The notes under the pieces: generated by a model
Told to the model about the DNA's origin: nothing
The model's input: the letters and a program-made list of their open reading frames with translations, nothing else
Database searches by the model: none
Assembly: GCA_913776045.1 (NCBI GenBank)
Contig: CAJYOI010000008.1
Span: 21,495 to 85,494 of the forward strand
Origin: an uncultured Sphingomonas sp.
GTDB lineage: Bacteria; Pseudomonadota; Alphaproteobacteria; Sphingomonadales; Sphingomonadaceae
DNA: 64,000 bases
Reading direction: 5' to 3'
Shown here: one piece after another, positions 26,053 through 35,865 of the stretch
How the letters are laid out: every line of letters begins with the position of its first letter
Numbering within the stretch: the stretch's first letter is position 1
Position numbers and translations under genes: made by a program

Positions 26053-28383
26053 CTAGAATCGCTTACGGATCGTCCCGAACACTTGGCGTGGCGACCCCGC
26101 TTGCAACGTGTTGTTGAGGGACGCGGCCGAGTTGAAGAACTGACCGGATCCCAAAGCAGCTATATAACGTTTGTTGAACAGATTAGCGCCATTGACCTGA
26201 ATTTCAAAGCCGGCCAGCGGCCCATCCACAGGGAAGCGTACCCCCAGCGCAGCGTCAAACAACACGTAGCCCTTAACCGTCACGTCCCCGGTGTAGGTGA
26301 CGTTCCGGCGCGACGTGTATGCCCCGGCCAAATTGCCGAAGAACTGCCCGTCGTCGTAATTGACCTCCCCCTTGGCCAGATGGGCCGGGGTATCCACTGT
26401 CCGCACGCCCTTGGTTGCAACGGTCGCGGTGCCGTTCACCGTGTTATCGTCATAGGTGCTGTCGTTGTAGGAGTAGGAACCGATCAGCGACAGGCTCCGC
26501 GCCAGACGATAGGTCGCCGCAACCTCAACGCCCCGGCTGCTGACGCTGCCGACGTTCTGAAGGATGCTAGGGTTGCCAAGGATGTTGGCCCCGCTGAACG
26601 CCGCCAGCAGACGGTTCTCGAACTTTACATCATAGAGCGCCAGCACGCCCCGCAACGGACCGGCATCGAACCGCCAGCCAGCCTCGATCGTGCGCGACGT
26701 CTCGGGCTTTAGCACGCCGCGGATCGCTTCGAACCCGACCTGAGTGGTGCCGAAGGGTCCGCGAAAAGAGCTGATATAGGCGCGCATGTTCTCCGCATAG
26801 TTGGCGAAGAACTCCTGACGACCGGCACGATAGGTCGCGCCGATCTGCGGCTGAAACCAGTCCGTCGCAGCGATCCTGCCGTTGATGAAGGGCGTTCCGA
26901 ACGTCGTCGTGATGCCGTTCGACACTCGCGCCCCCTTGAAACCGCCCGCGATCGTCAGCGCGTCGCTTAGCTTCCAGGTGTCGCTGATGTGAAAGTGATT
27001 GGTAACGGTCGTCAGATCGGTCAGGAAGTCGGAGCGGAACGGGTTCTTGAGCAAGTCCGTCACATCGGGCCGATCGGTCTGGCTCACAGCATAATAGTTG
27101 CGATCGGTGATGGCATCATTGTCTTCGTGCCAGTAGCCGAGCTGGAAGGTATGATCGCCTAGGCGAGCCGTGGCGTTGACGATCCCTCCATCACGATTGA
27201 TGCCGTATTCGGTCGTGCGAACCGACAGCGGGACGCCGTCAGGCGAGAAGACTGCCGGCGTGTAAATCCCGCCCGACCCCTTGTCGGCATGATGATAGTA
27301 GGTGGCCAACAGATCGAGCCAGTCGGCAATCGGCACGGCGAGTTGCACGGCACCCAGATAGTCCCGCCGGATGCCGCCGCTGTCGTAGTAGGTGTCGTTG
27401 ACGTTGGTGTAGGGTGCCGGAAAGACCAGCCCAGCGGTTGGGAACGGTAATGGCCGTCGCGCTGCGTTGGCGGTCTGGTTGGCGCTGATCTGAGACAGGC
27501 GGACGGCGGTGTCGAAATCGGGACGGAGAAAATCGAGGTCGTAGCCGATCCGCGAAAGCGAAGAAGGCGACAAGTCGGCGTAGTTGCGTTCCTTATGCAA
27601 CGAGTAGTTGAGCCAGCCGGTCAGCGTCGCGTCGCCGATGCGCTGGACGATCTTGCCGTTCAGCTTGCGGTCGGTCTGCTGGCCGAAGCCCTTCCATTTG
27701 TCGGCATCGTGATAGACGCCGGAGACGGATATCAGCGTTCCGGTGGGCAAGAGCCCGCTGTCGATCCGTCCGTAGAGATGCAAGGTGTCGTACATGCCAT
27801 AGGTGGCCGCAACCTCGCCGCCTAGCGTTTCCGATGGCGCGCGCGACACGAACTCTAGGTTGCCGCCGAGATTGCTGGTCGAGGCGATGGCAAGCGACCC
27901 CGCCCCCTGCGACACATCGACACGCGCGATATTCTCTGCCGCGATTGCCCGGCTGATATGGAGGCCGTTGTGGTTGTTGTAGAACATGTCGCCAAGCGGC
28001 ACACCGTCCAGCGCGTAGCCCATCTGGCTCTGGTTGAAGCCGCGAACCGACAGGCGCGTGCCCAGCTCGTAGCTGCCGAACGGATCGGAACTTTGCAGTG
28101 CCACGCCGGGCAATCGCGCGACCGCCTTCAGCGGTGAGCTGCCCGGCGGCAGGATGTCTATCGCTGCCTTCGTAACGGTCTGTTCCTGACGGACCCTGCC
28201 GGCCCCGTAAACGACGATCTCACCCTGTTCGTCGGAGGATTCCGCGCCATTGGCGTCTGTGACTGCGTCCGAAGAAACACTTTGCTGGGAGGTTACCGAC
28301 TGCGCCTCTGCGGCCTCGGATGCCATCAGCAACGTGCTGGCGGAGCTTAGCAGAAGTGCACTCAGAATCTTGTATTGGCCCAC
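26053..28383 (-). CDS. TonB-dependent receptor paired with phoD
   Basis: 776 residues from a GTG start, signal peptide about 1-27 (cut near AEAQ), TonB-box-like GEIVVYG near 54-60, plug with DPFGSYELGTRLSVRGFNQSQMGYALDGVPLG, barrel ending in the typical terminal Phe (TIRKRF). It lacks the ferrisiderophore plug motif and resembles receptors of unknown organic ligands. The divergent neighbour is a PhoD phosphatase, so the ligand may be an organophosphate compound; this is contextual inference. Confidence 0.85.
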   Translation of the reverse strand: MGQYKILSALLLSSASTLLMASEAAEAQSVTSQQSVSSDAVTDANGAESSDEQGEIVVYGAGRVRQEQTVTKAAIDILPPGSSPLKAVARLPGVALQSSDPFGSYELGTRLSVRGFNQSQMGYALDGVPLGDMFYNNHNGLHISRAIAAENIARVDVSQGAGSLAIASTSNLGGNLEFVSRAPSETLGGEVAATYGMYDTLHLYGRIDSGLLPTGTLISVSGVYHDADKWKGFGQQTDRKLNGKIVQRIGDATLTGWLNYSLHKERNYADLSPSSLSRIGYDLDFLRPDFDTAVRLSQISANQTANAARRPLPFPTAGLVFPAPYTNVNDTYYDSGGIRRDYLGAVQLAVPIADWLDLLATYYHHADKGSGGIYTPAVFSPDGVPLSVRTTEYGINRDGGIVNATARLGDHTFQLGYWHEDNDAITDRNYYAVSQTDRPDVTDLLKNPFRSDFLTDLTTVTNHFHISDTWKLSDALTIAGGFKGARVSNGITTTFGTPFINGRIAATDWFQPQIGATYRAGRQEFFANYAENMRAYISSFRGPFGTTQVGFEAIRGVLKPETSRTIEAGWRFDAGPLRGVLALYDVKFENRLLAAFSGANILGNPSILQNVGSVSSRGVEVAATYRLARSLSLIGSYSYNDSTYDDNTVNGTATVATKGVRTVDTPAHLAKGEVNYDDGQFFGNLAGAYTSRRNVTYTGDVTVKGYVLFDAALGVRFPVDGPLAGFEIQVNGANLFNKRYIAALGSGQFFNSAASLNNTLQAGSPRQVFGTIRKRF

Positions 28384-28462
28384 GATCTAGTTTTCCGTAT
28401 TTTTTGGCAAATCTTGAGAAGTGGCCGTTAGTTTCGCTCAATGGCGGTTTCATTTCGGATCC

Positions 28463-28480
28463 GGGACAATCCCATGACAG
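28463..28480 (-). promoter_or_regulatory. Possible Pho box
   Basis: On the minus strand CTGTCAT-GGGA-TTGTCCC: the first half is a perfect PhoB half-site, the second matches 4 of 7. It sits between the receptor and phoD, 80 bp before the receptor start. Suggestive only. Confidence 0.3.
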
Positions 28481-28526
28481 TAAAAATCGTCATGCCGGGG
28501 TCACGCGCGCGGCTTATCGGCAACCG

Positions 28527-30056
28527 ATGATCGACCTCCCGCCTCCAACACTGTGGCATCGCCGGGCCGTGATGATGGCGATGGCATCGCTCGCGGTTGC
28601 GCCATCCTTCCCACCAGATGCCCAAGCCCGTGCCGATAATGACCCGTTCGCGCTCGGCGTCGCCAGCGGTGATCCGTCGGGCGACGGCTTTGTCCTGTGG
28701 ACACGGCTTATTGGACCGGCCCTCTTGCCGCTCGACGCGGCATCGGTCGCCGTGCGGCACGAGATCGCCGCCGATCCCGGGTTTCGCACTGTCCTTCGTC
28801 GCGGGGTGACGCCGGCCCGGCGGGAAGGCGCGCACAGCGTTCACGTCGAGGTCGTCGGCCTGCCCCCTGGCCGGCGTTACTGGTATCGTTTCCATGCCCT
28901 TGGCGCGACAAGCGCAGTCGGCTGCGCTGTCACTGTCCCCCCGACGAGCGATCGTCTGCGGCTCGCGGTATCATCCTGCCAGCATTGGGAACAGGCGCGC
29001 TTCGGAGCGTATCGCGACATGATCGCGCAGCAGCCCGATATAATCCTTCAACTCGGCGACTACATCTACGAGCAATCCTATCCGGACCAGCCCAAGGTTC
29101 GATCCTTCGGCGCACCGGAGCCGCTTGATCTCGCCGGCTATCGTCAGCGACACGCGCTCTACAAAACCGACCCCGATCTTCAGGCCGCGCACCGCGCCTG
29201 TCCGTGGGTGGTGACGTGGGACGATCACGAAGTGCTGAACGACTATGCCGGGCTCGCCAACCGGACCGGCGAGCCTGCCGCCATCTTCGCGGCCCGGCGT
29301 GCAGCGGCGTATCAGGCCTATTTCGAGCATATGCCGATCCGGCCGAGCCTTTGGCGCGGGTTATCGGAACCACGCCTCTACCGGGCGGTCGATTGGGGCG
29401 ACCTCGCCTCGCTCGCAATCCTCGACACGCGCCAGCATCGCAGCGCGCCGCCGTGCGCGGACCCCGGCATTGCTCGCAACGTCCGGCTGGACGGCTGCGC
29501 GGACGCGGCCGCGCCTTCAGCGACCATCATGGGGGCGGCGCAGGAACGCTGGCTCGACGCTCGTCTCGCCAGCGAGCGGCGGCCTTGGACGCTGATCGGG
29601 CAACAGGTATTTTTCGCACCCCTGTATCTCGACAGCGCGGCGCGATCGACCTTCAGCGATCAGTGGGACGGCTATGCCGCCAACCGCAATCGCCTGCTGC
29701 GTGGCCTGTCGCGCATGAACACCCCCGGCCCGGTCATCCTGAGCGGGGATGTCCACTCCTTTTGGGTGAACGACCTCAATGATAGCGATGGTCGTCCGGT
29801 CGCAGGCGAAATCGTCACGTCGGCCTTGGCTGCGGCTTCACCCCCGGCAGGCCGCTTCGGTGACGTGCTGGCAAACAACGGCCACATACGGTTCAGCGAT
29901 GTGGAACGTGCCGGCTATGTGCTGATTGATGTCGGCCGCACCCGGCTTACCGCCAATCTGCGCGCGATCACGAACCGACAACAAGTGGACAGCCCCGTCA
30001 CGAGCATCGCGGCTTTCGCGATGGAGCGTGGGAGTCGCCGGCTCGTGCGCGCCTGA
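28527..30056 (+). CDS. phoD: PhoD-family alkaline phosphatase
   Basis: 509 residues from MIDLPPPTLWHRRAVMMAMA; the twin Arg followed by a hydrophobic run suggests Tat export. The metal-ligand motifs are SCQHWEQARFGAYRDM, LQLGDYIYEQ, VTWDDHEVLNDY and ILSGDVHSFW, as in PhoD enzymes using Ca2+ and Fe3+. It hydrolyses phosphomono- or diesters in the periplasm or outside. The frame is open to 28320 but that part overlaps the divergent gene's start. Its product would release substrate near the divergent receptor. Confidence 0.9.
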   Translation: MIDLPPPTLWHRRAVMMAMASLAVAPSFPPDAQARADNDPFALGVASGDPSGDGFVLWTRLIGPALLPLDAASVAVRHEIAADPGFRTVLRRGVTPARREGAHSVHVEVVGLPPGRRYWYRFHALGATSAVGCAVTVPPTSDRLRLAVSSCQHWEQARFGAYRDMIAQQPDIILQLGDYIYEQSYPDQPKVRSFGAPEPLDLAGYRQRHALYKTDPDLQAAHRACPWVVTWDDHEVLNDYAGLANRTGEPAAIFAARRAAAYQAYFEHMPIRPSLWRGLSEPRLYRAVDWGDLASLAILDTRQHRSAPPCADPGIARNVRLDGCADAAAPSATIMGAAQERWLDARLASERRPWTLIGQQVFFAPLYLDSAARSTFSDQWDGYAANRNRLLRGLSRMNTPGPVILSGDVHSFWVNDLNDSDGRPVAGEIVTSALAAASPPAGRFGDVLANNGHIRFSDVERAGYVLIDVGRTRLTANLRAITNRQQVDSPVTSIAAFAMERGSRRLVRA

Positions 30057-30147
30057 ACGGTCAGAGACGTTCGATCGACGACGCTGCGGACTGGGGCCGC
30101 CCGGTGCATTTGGCGAACAGGGCGATGGTTTGATCGCGGACACGGCC

Positions 30148-30318
30148 ATGCTGGGCCGCTCGTTCCGGCAGGGCCGGTTCCTCGTTGCGCTGGTCGCGAC
30201 CAACTTCGCCGTCGTGCCGATGTTGGTCGCGGTGCTACTGGCGTTCGCGCCGGCGGACCCGCTGGTGCGCCTAGACGTGCCGCTCTGCCCCTGCATCGAT
30301 TACGTCGTCATCCGGGCG
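30148..30318 (+). pseudogene. Fragment of an ACR3-type arsenite permease
   Basis: MLGRSFRQGRFLVALVATNFAVVP and DPLVRLDVP-CPCIDYVVI match the middle of ACR3/bile-acid-symporter-fold arsenite exporters, with about three codons missing before PCIDYVV. Both ends are absent and homology stops before a TAG. There is no other ars gene nearby. It marks an old deletion or insertion boundary after phoD. Confidence 0.55.
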
Positions 30319-30397
30319 CTCCCGTGTAGAACCTGTCCCATAGTGCATCCCTCCAGGCTTGCGCCGATGATGCACCATCAAATGCCGGGATCAGACA

Positions 30398-30416
30398 CCT
30401 AGAGCGGTTTCCGACC
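30398..30416 (+). repeat. Left copy of 19-bp inverted repeat
   Basis: CCTAGAGCGGTTTCCGACC is found exactly, in opposite orientation, at 40724-40742; the match extends to 24 bp with one mismatch (AATCT against GATCT). The pair brackets the accessory segment. Confidence 0.8.
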
Positions 30417-30539
30417 AATCTGCATCGTCGAGGATCCACAGGGGCACGGCTTTCTGATGGAGTGGACACCCCCGACGGCATCGATGAGCCAGAGTGGAGG
30501 AGTTGAAGCACCATTGTGGGAGGCGTCCGTACCAGAGGT

Positions 30540-30885
30540 TACTACGATCGGATGGGATATGGCCAAGAATGTTTCCCTGCGCACGGAGTTGATGCTTCTG
30601 GTCGGGCGGTGTTCGGTCGAAGGCTCACGCGTGGCAAGCTGCTCGACTTCCTCTCTGCGCATCCGCGCTCTTGGTGGCGCTGGAGGCGTGCGGTGGTGCG
30701 CATCGTCGGGCGCAAGACCTGCGGGCGATGGGTCATGAGGTGCGGCCGATCCCACCGGCGTACGCCCAACCCGTTCGTGAAGCGCCACAAGAACGACGCG
30801 GCGCATGCCAAAACCACGAGCTTTCGCCGCGAAGGCAAGTGCGGAACTACGGTCTGGTCACTCGACAGCGCGGCGTGAGGGCATT
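30540..30885 (+). pseudogene. IS110-family transposase remnant
   Basis: Frame-shifted text reads TTIGWDMAKN, HGVDASGRAVFGRRLTRGKLLDFLSAHP, VALEACGGAHRRAQDLRAMGHEVRPIPPAY and NPFVKRHKNDAAHAKT. This is the N-terminal DEDD domain of IS110 transposases (D in GWDMAK, E in ALEACG). At least two frameshifts and loss of the C-terminal half make it inactive. Confidence 0.75.
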
Positions 30886-30894
30886 ACTGTCGAT

Positions 30895-30904
30895 GATATG
30901 TTAT
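30895..30904 (+). promoter_or_regulatory. Possible Zur half-site
   Basis: GATATGTTAT matches nine of ten bases of the alphaproteobacterial Zur half-site (GAAATGTTAT), but the opposite half is poor. It overlaps the proposed ATG of the DUF1826 gene, so it is weak evidence. Confidence 0.2.
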
Positions 30905-31536
30905 CCCATCTCAATAGGGCCGCAACCACCGCCCACTTTGGCGCAACGTGGGGATGCGACCTGTCCGCGATTGCCGATTTGACGACGAACCTCGCGGTCT
31001 GCCGCCGACCGACCGCTACCACTGCGTTTAATCCGAAAAACCTGAGCCAGGTCGACGACCTGTCGGGTGAATTCTCCGTCGCGGCGCTGGCGTCCAACCT
31101 ACCGGGACGTATGAGCGATGCTGGCTATGAGACGCCGGAAATGGACGCGCTTGCCAGCGACATCGCCAGTCTCGCCACGCAGTTTGCGCAGATCATGGAT
31201 ACCGACCGGGTCGCAATCCGACTGGAGGTGGTCGAAACCGATGCCTGCCGCCGCTTCCACGCCGACTACGTCACCGCGCGGCTGATCTGCACCTATGTCG
31301 GACCGGGTACGCAGTGGCTCGACGCCGCCGATGCGGCCGCGCTGGCAGCGGGCGCCGATCCCGAGATGCTGACGATCCGCGACATCGGAACCGGCGACGT
31401 GGCGATCTTCAAGGGGCGGCTCTGGGCACCAGACGCGCCGGCCATCCACCGATCTCCGCCGATCGCCGGCACCGGCGTACAGCGATTGGTGCTCGTCATC
31501 GATCCGGCCGCGTTGACGTCGACTTCTTACGCCTGA
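30898..31536 (+). CDS. DUF1826 family protein
   Basis: 212 residues from MLSHLNRAATTAH; the frame extends to 30805 over IS110 debris, so I take the later ATG. Family features: DLTTNLAVCRRP near 27-38 and RFHADYVTARLICTYVGPGTQW near 121-142, a His/Asp-containing motif that may bind metal. DUF1826 genes are often in Zur-controlled, zinc-related clusters. Here it is 20 bp before the TonB receptor and likely co-transcribed. Confidence 0.75.
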   Translation: MLSHLNRAATTAHFGATWGCDLSAIADLTTNLAVCRRPTATTAFNPKNLSQVDDLSGEFSVAALASNLPGRMSDAGYETPEMDALASDIASLATQFAQIMDTDRVAIRLEVVETDACRRFHADYVTARLICTYVGPGTQWLDAADAAALAAGADPEMLTIRDIGTGDVAIFKGRLWAPDAPAIHRSPPIAGTGVQRLVLVIDPAALTSTSYA

Positions 31537-31556
31537 CCATCTTTTCGGGGGACATC

Positions 31557-33668
31557 ATGCACATCTTCTACCGAGCCGTGCTGTGCGCGGTCGCCTGCGC
31601 GCCGAACATCGCGACTGCACAGGACGTCGAAAGCGCGCCGGCTGACGACAAAGAGGTTCTCGTCCTCGGCACGCGCGAACAAGGCTATCGTGCGACCGTC
31701 GCGCCGCAGACGAACAAATCGACGACGCCGATCAAGGAAACGCCCTTTTCGGTCCAGGTCGTCACCCGGGAACTGATCCGCGACCGCGGCATTACGACCA
31801 TCGGCGAGGCGCTGCGCTACGTCCCCGGCTTCAGCCCGCAGGTCGGCTTCGGTGCATCCAACGACCGCTTCTATATTCGTGGCTTCATCACGCCCTATAA
31901 TCTGAAGAACGGCCTGCGCAGGTCGGCCTATGCGCCAGACGAGCAGTTGCAGAATGTCGAGCAGGTCGAGGTACTGAAGGGCCCTGCGTCCGCCCTTTAT
32001 GGCCGGTTCGAACCCGGTGGCGTCGTCAACTTCGTCACCAAGAAGCCGCTGGCCGTGCCGTTCGCCGAAGTCTCCGCACTCTACGGATCCTTCGACCATC
32101 TGCGCCTGACCGCCGACGTGTCGACGCCGATCACCGACACGCTGGGCTTTCGCATCAACCTCTCTCGCGACACCCGCGACGGCTTCCGCGACTTCGTATT
32201 CGCACGCGACACCTTCGTGGCGCCGGTACTGCGATGGAAGCCGTCCGATCGGACCACGATCACGGTCGAGGGCGAGTATGCGCACAAGCGGGGCTATTTC
32301 GATCGCGGCTTCGCGAACGATCCCATCTTTCTCCTCGCCCCGCGCGAACGCCAATATGGCGAGCCCGACGCGCGCTACACCAACAAGGGCGGCATCGGCA
32401 GCCTGTTCGTCGATCACCGCTTCTCCGACGCCATCTCGGGACGGATCGCTTTCGGCTATTCGGACTTCACCAAAGACAGCTACTACTACGCCTACGGCTT
32501 CCCGCCGATCAGCCTTGCCGATCCCGCCCGCCCGCGCGTCAACCGGCGGCCGACCCTCGCCTATGACCGCCAACGCGACCTGACCGCGCAAGGCGAGCTG
32601 TACGCCCGCTTCACCACCGGCGACGTCGAACACAAGGCGCTGGTCGGCGTGGAATATGGCTATGACCATTGGCGCTTCGACGTCCGCACGCCGCCATTCG
32701 GCGTCAACATCTCCGTCGATTTCTTCGCGCCCGTCTATGGCCAGCGGGCGACGCCGAACGTGCTGGTATCCGACGGCAGGTGGGACAGCGATTCGACCGC
32801 AATCTACGGCCAAGACGAACTTAAGCTGGGCGATTTGCGCCTGCTGGTCGGGGGACGCTACGACCGGAACACGCTGCGCAACCGCGACTTCCTGACCGGC
32901 AGCGGCGCGGAGCCTACGAACCGCGGGGCGTTCAGCCCGCGTGCCGGCGTCACGTGGACACCCGTCCCGGCAGTGTCGCTGTACGCCAGCTGGTCGCGCT
33001 CGTTCCGGGGCCAAGTCGACGTCGGCCGGCTGCGCGACGGCGCACTGCCCCGCCCGCTGATCGGCGAAAGCTGGGAGGCCGGCGCCAAGGGCAGTTTTCT
33101 GGGCGGACGCTTGACCCCGACGATCTCGGTGTTTGACATCATCCGTCGCAATGTCGCGGTGTCCGACCCCGACGACTTCGACCTAGTGCTCCAGATCGGC
33201 CGGTCGCGGTCGCGCGGCATCGAGATCGAGTTACCCGCGGTCATCACTCCGCGCTGGCGCGTCATCGCCAACTACACGCATCTCGATGCGATGGTCGAGG
33301 AAGACAGCTTCGTCACTCCAGGAGCGCGGCTGGTGAACGCACCGCGCCATTCGGCAAGCCTGTGGACGACCTACGACCTCGCCGGTCGCCTGCGCGGCGC
33401 CAGCATCGGGTTGGGCGCGCAACACATCGGCGAGCGAGCGGGCAATACCAGCAATTCGATCGTGCTGCCCGCCTATACGCGGATCGATGCCAATCTAGCC
33501 TATGACTTCGACGCCGGCTTCGGGCCGCTCCGGGCGCAGCTCAACGTGCTGAACCTGTTCGATCGTTTCAATTACGACAGCGGCGGCGCGTTCATCCCGC
33601 TCTATCCCGGCGCACCGCGGACAGTGACCGCCAGCCTGGCCTATCGTTTCGGCGGCGCGCGGCGGTGA
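31557..33668 (+). CDS. TonB-dependent receptor of a metallophore-type operon
   Basis: 703 residues from MHIFYRAVLCAVACA, signal peptide ending near ATAQ. Siderophore-receptor plug motifs: TPIKETPFSVQVVTRELI, YIRGFITPY, VEQVEVLKGPASALYGRFEPGGVVN. The barrel ends AYRFGGARR, lacking a terminal Phe. It is followed at once (GTGA overlap) by a binding protein, a FecCD-type permease and an ATPase. A chelated metal or corrinoid is the likely cargo; with DUF1826 upstream, zinc is a real option beside iron. Confidence 0.88.
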   Translation: MHIFYRAVLCAVACAPNIATAQDVESAPADDKEVLVLGTREQGYRATVAPQTNKSTTPIKETPFSVQVVTRELIRDRGITTIGEALRYVPGFSPQVGFGASNDRFYIRGFITPYNLKNGLRRSAYAPDEQLQNVEQVEVLKGPASALYGRFEPGGVVNFVTKKPLAVPFAEVSALYGSFDHLRLTADVSTPITDTLGFRINLSRDTRDGFRDFVFARDTFVAPVLRWKPSDRTTITVEGEYAHKRGYFDRGFANDPIFLLAPRERQYGEPDARYTNKGGIGSLFVDHRFSDAISGRIAFGYSDFTKDSYYYAYGFPPISLADPARPRVNRRPTLAYDRQRDLTAQGELYARFTTGDVEHKALVGVEYGYDHWRFDVRTPPFGVNISVDFFAPVYGQRATPNVLVSDGRWDSDSTAIYGQDELKLGDLRLLVGGRYDRNTLRNRDFLTGSGAEPTNRGAFSPRAGVTWTPVPAVSLYASWSRSFRGQVDVGRLRDGALPRPLIGESWEAGAKGSFLGGRLTPTISVFDIIRRNVAVSDPDDFDLVLQIGRSRSRGIEIELPAVITPRWRVIANYTHLDAMVEEDSFVTPGARLVNAPRHSASLWTTYDLAGRLRGASIGLGAQHIGERAGNTSNSIVLPAYTRIDANLAYDFDAGFGPLRAQLNVLNLFDRFNYDSGGAFIPLYPGAPRTVTASLAYRFGGARR

Positions 33669-34843
33669 GGATGGCGGCCCTCGCGATTGGCCTGGCGGTC
33701 GCAGGGTGCGATGCCCTTCCACCGACCCCGTCGCGTGCGACCATCGCAGGCGGGCGCGAGATCGCGATGCCGCATGCCCGCACCTTTCGCGTCGTTGCGC
33801 GCGATGGTTACCGTATCGTCGACCTGAAGGCGTCGGTCGTCGGCTGGGGCGGTGCCGCGCTCGGGGAGGAACAGTTCCAGCGGCTGGTACTGGTGCCGCA
33901 CGGCGTGCCGGCGCCCGCGCTGACCGGCGATCTGGCTGGCGCGACGCTGATCCACACGCCCGTGCAGCGCATCGCGAGCAACGCGGTCTTCCACGAAGCG
34001 ATCACCAAGGTGCTCGGCATCAACGACCGGCTGGTCGCGGTCGGCGGGGTCAAATCCTGGGACGACGCCGTGCGCGCGCGGGTCCGGTCGGGCGCGCTGC
34101 GGCAGATCGGCTATGGATGGCACAGTCCGCCGCAGCTCGATGCGCTGGTCGCAGCCCAGCCCGACGTGCTGTTGATGACGATGGGCGACCTGCGTTCGGT
34201 CGGCGCCAAGCCGCGCATCGAATCGCTCGGCATCGCGGTGGTGCCGATCTTCCTCGACAACGAGCCCGACTATCTGGGCCGTATCGACTATGTGCGGTTG
34301 ATCGGCATGCTCGCCGGTCACGAAGCGCAGGCCGACGCGTTTGCGGCGATGGTGACCCGCAACGTCGCCGCGCTGAAGGCCGCCGCCGCCGCCCAGCCGA
34401 CGCGCAACGTGCTGTCCGCGTGGTTCGCAGGGGGCGACCGCTGGAATCCGACCGTGCGCAATGCGGACGCCAAGTTGCTGCGCGACGCGAACGGCCGCAA
34501 CCTGTTCGCGAAGCCGGACGATCCCACCCGCGACAGCTTTCAATCTGTGACGACCGAACAGCTGATCGCGCGCGGGCGCGACGCCGACTGCTGGATCCTG
34601 CGCGATACGCATTCCGCGCGCTTCACCGACCTGTCCGTCCTTCGCCGCTTCCGCGCGTATCGCGACGGGTGCCTGTTCGCCGCCGATGGGATGACCAAGC
34701 CCGATGCCGATGCCTTCGACCTGTATGAGACAGCCGTGATTCGCCCGGACCTGATCCTAGGCGACCTTGTCCGCATGTTGCATCCACGCTTACGCGACCA
34801 GCCGTTTCGCTACATTCGCCCTGATACGACGGTGCCGCGATGA
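33665..34843 (+). CDS. ABC transporter substrate-binding lipoprotein
   Basis: 392 residues from GTG 33665 or 390 from ATG 33671; the GTG overlaps the receptor stop. Signal with lipobox LAVAGC (Cys near residue 15). A class III (BtuF/FhuD/FepB-like) binding fold is indicated by the two lobes joined by a long helix: GINDRLVAVGGVKSWDD, AAQPDVLLMTMGD, ESLGIAVVPIFL. It hands the ligand from the periplasm to the permease. Confidence 0.85.
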   Translation: MRMAALAIGLAVAGCDALPPTPSRATIAGGREIAMPHARTFRVVARDGYRIVDLKASVVGWGGAALGEEQFQRLVLVPHGVPAPALTGDLAGATLIHTPVQRIASNAVFHEAITKVLGINDRLVAVGGVKSWDDAVRARVRSGALRQIGYGWHSPPQLDALVAAQPDVLLMTMGDLRSVGAKPRIESLGIAVVPIFLDNEPDYLGRIDYVRLIGMLAGHEAQADAFAAMVTRNVAALKAAAAAQPTRNVLSAWFAGGDRWNPTVRNADAKLLRDANGRNLFAKPDDPTRDSFQSVTTEQLIARGRDADCWILRDTHSARFTDLSVLRRFRAYRDGCLFAADGMTKPDADAFDLYETAVIRPDLILGDLVRMLHPRLRDQPFRYIRPDTTVPR

Positions 34844-35865
34844 CGCGCCTCCTGCTCGGCAATACGGCGCTGATCGTCGTCGTTCTGGCGTCGGCGTTAG
34901 CCGCGCTGTCGTGGGGCGCGATCGCGATAGAGGTCGATGCGGTGCTGGCTGCGCTGGTTGGCCGCGGCGATCCCGGCATGGTGCAGATCGTCACGGACCT
35001 GCGCCTGCCACGCGTCGCCACCGCGATCGTGGCGGGCAGTGCACTCGGCATCGCCGGCGTGTTGATGCAGGCGCTGTTCCGCAACCCGATGGCGGATGCC
35101 TGGTCGCTGGGCCTGACTGCCGGCGGCCAGTTGGGCGTGGCCCTGCTCGTCACCGCCGCCGCCTTCGCCGGGCCACGGGCGATCGCCGCCCTGCGCGCCT
35201 TGGAAGGACTGTCGATCACCGCAGGCGCGATGATCGGCATCGCCGTCTTCGCGCTCGCCATGGCCAGCCTTGCCCGCCGCGTCGGCACGGTGACCCTGCT
35301 CGTCGTCGGGCTGATGCTCGGCTTCACCGTGCAGGGTATCGTCAGTGTCGTCATTCATTTCGCCAATCGCGTCGGTGGACGTGTCTTCTCCGGCTGGAAC
35401 GACGGCAATTTCGCCAGCGTCACGCCTGCCGACCTGCCGATGCTCGCGGTGCCGGTCGCGGTCGGCGTCGCCTTGGCGCTGACAAATGCCAAGCCGCTGA
35501 CCGCCCTGCTGCTCGGCGAAACCTATGCTAAGAGCCTCGGCACCGACGTCACCCGCCTGCGCCGCCTGACATTGGCCGCCGTCGTACTGCTCGTCGCGCC
35601 CGTTACCGCTTTCTGCGGGCCGGTCACCTTCGTCGGGCTGATCGTACCGCACTTCGCGCGGGCGATCGCCGGCACCGCACGCATCCTGCCGCTGCTGCCG
35701 CTGGCGGCCCTGTCGGGCGCGCTGCTGGCGCTCGCGGCGGACATCGTCGTCCACGCGCCGTGGGAGCAGCATTTCTTGCACCTCAACGCGGTGCTGGCGC
35801 TGGTCGGCGCGCCGATCGTCATCGCGCTGCTGATCTTTTCATCGATCATGCGGGGGCAACGCTAG
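34840..35865 (+). CDS. FecCD-type ABC permease
   Basis: 341 residues with about ten membrane segments and the family motif LRLPRVATAIVAGSALGIAGVLMQALFRNPMADAWSLG plus FCGPVTFVGLIVPHFARAIAG. This BtuC/FecD/FhuB family imports iron-chelates, heme or B12. Start overlaps the binding-protein stop (ATGA). Confidence 0.9.
   Translation: MTRLLLGNTALIVVVLASALAALSWGAIAIEVDAVLAALVGRGDPGMVQIVTDLRLPRVATAIVAGSALGIAGVLMQALFRNPMADAWSLGLTAGGQLGVALLVTAAAFAGPRAIAALRALEGLSITAGAMIGIAVFALAMASLARRVGTVTLLVVGLMLGFTVQGIVSVVIHFANRVGGRVFSGWNDGNFASVTPADLPMLAVPVAVGVALALTNAKPLTALLLGETYAKSLGTDVTRLRRLTLAAVVLLVAPVTAFCGPVTFVGLIVPHFARAIAGTARILPLLPLAALSGALLALAADIVVHAPWEQHFLHLNAVLALVGAPIVIALLIFSSIMRGQR

Noticed and set aside
30895-30904. 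A genuine Zur operator
   Set aside because: Only one half-site matches and it overlaps the start codon; kept only as a weak feature.
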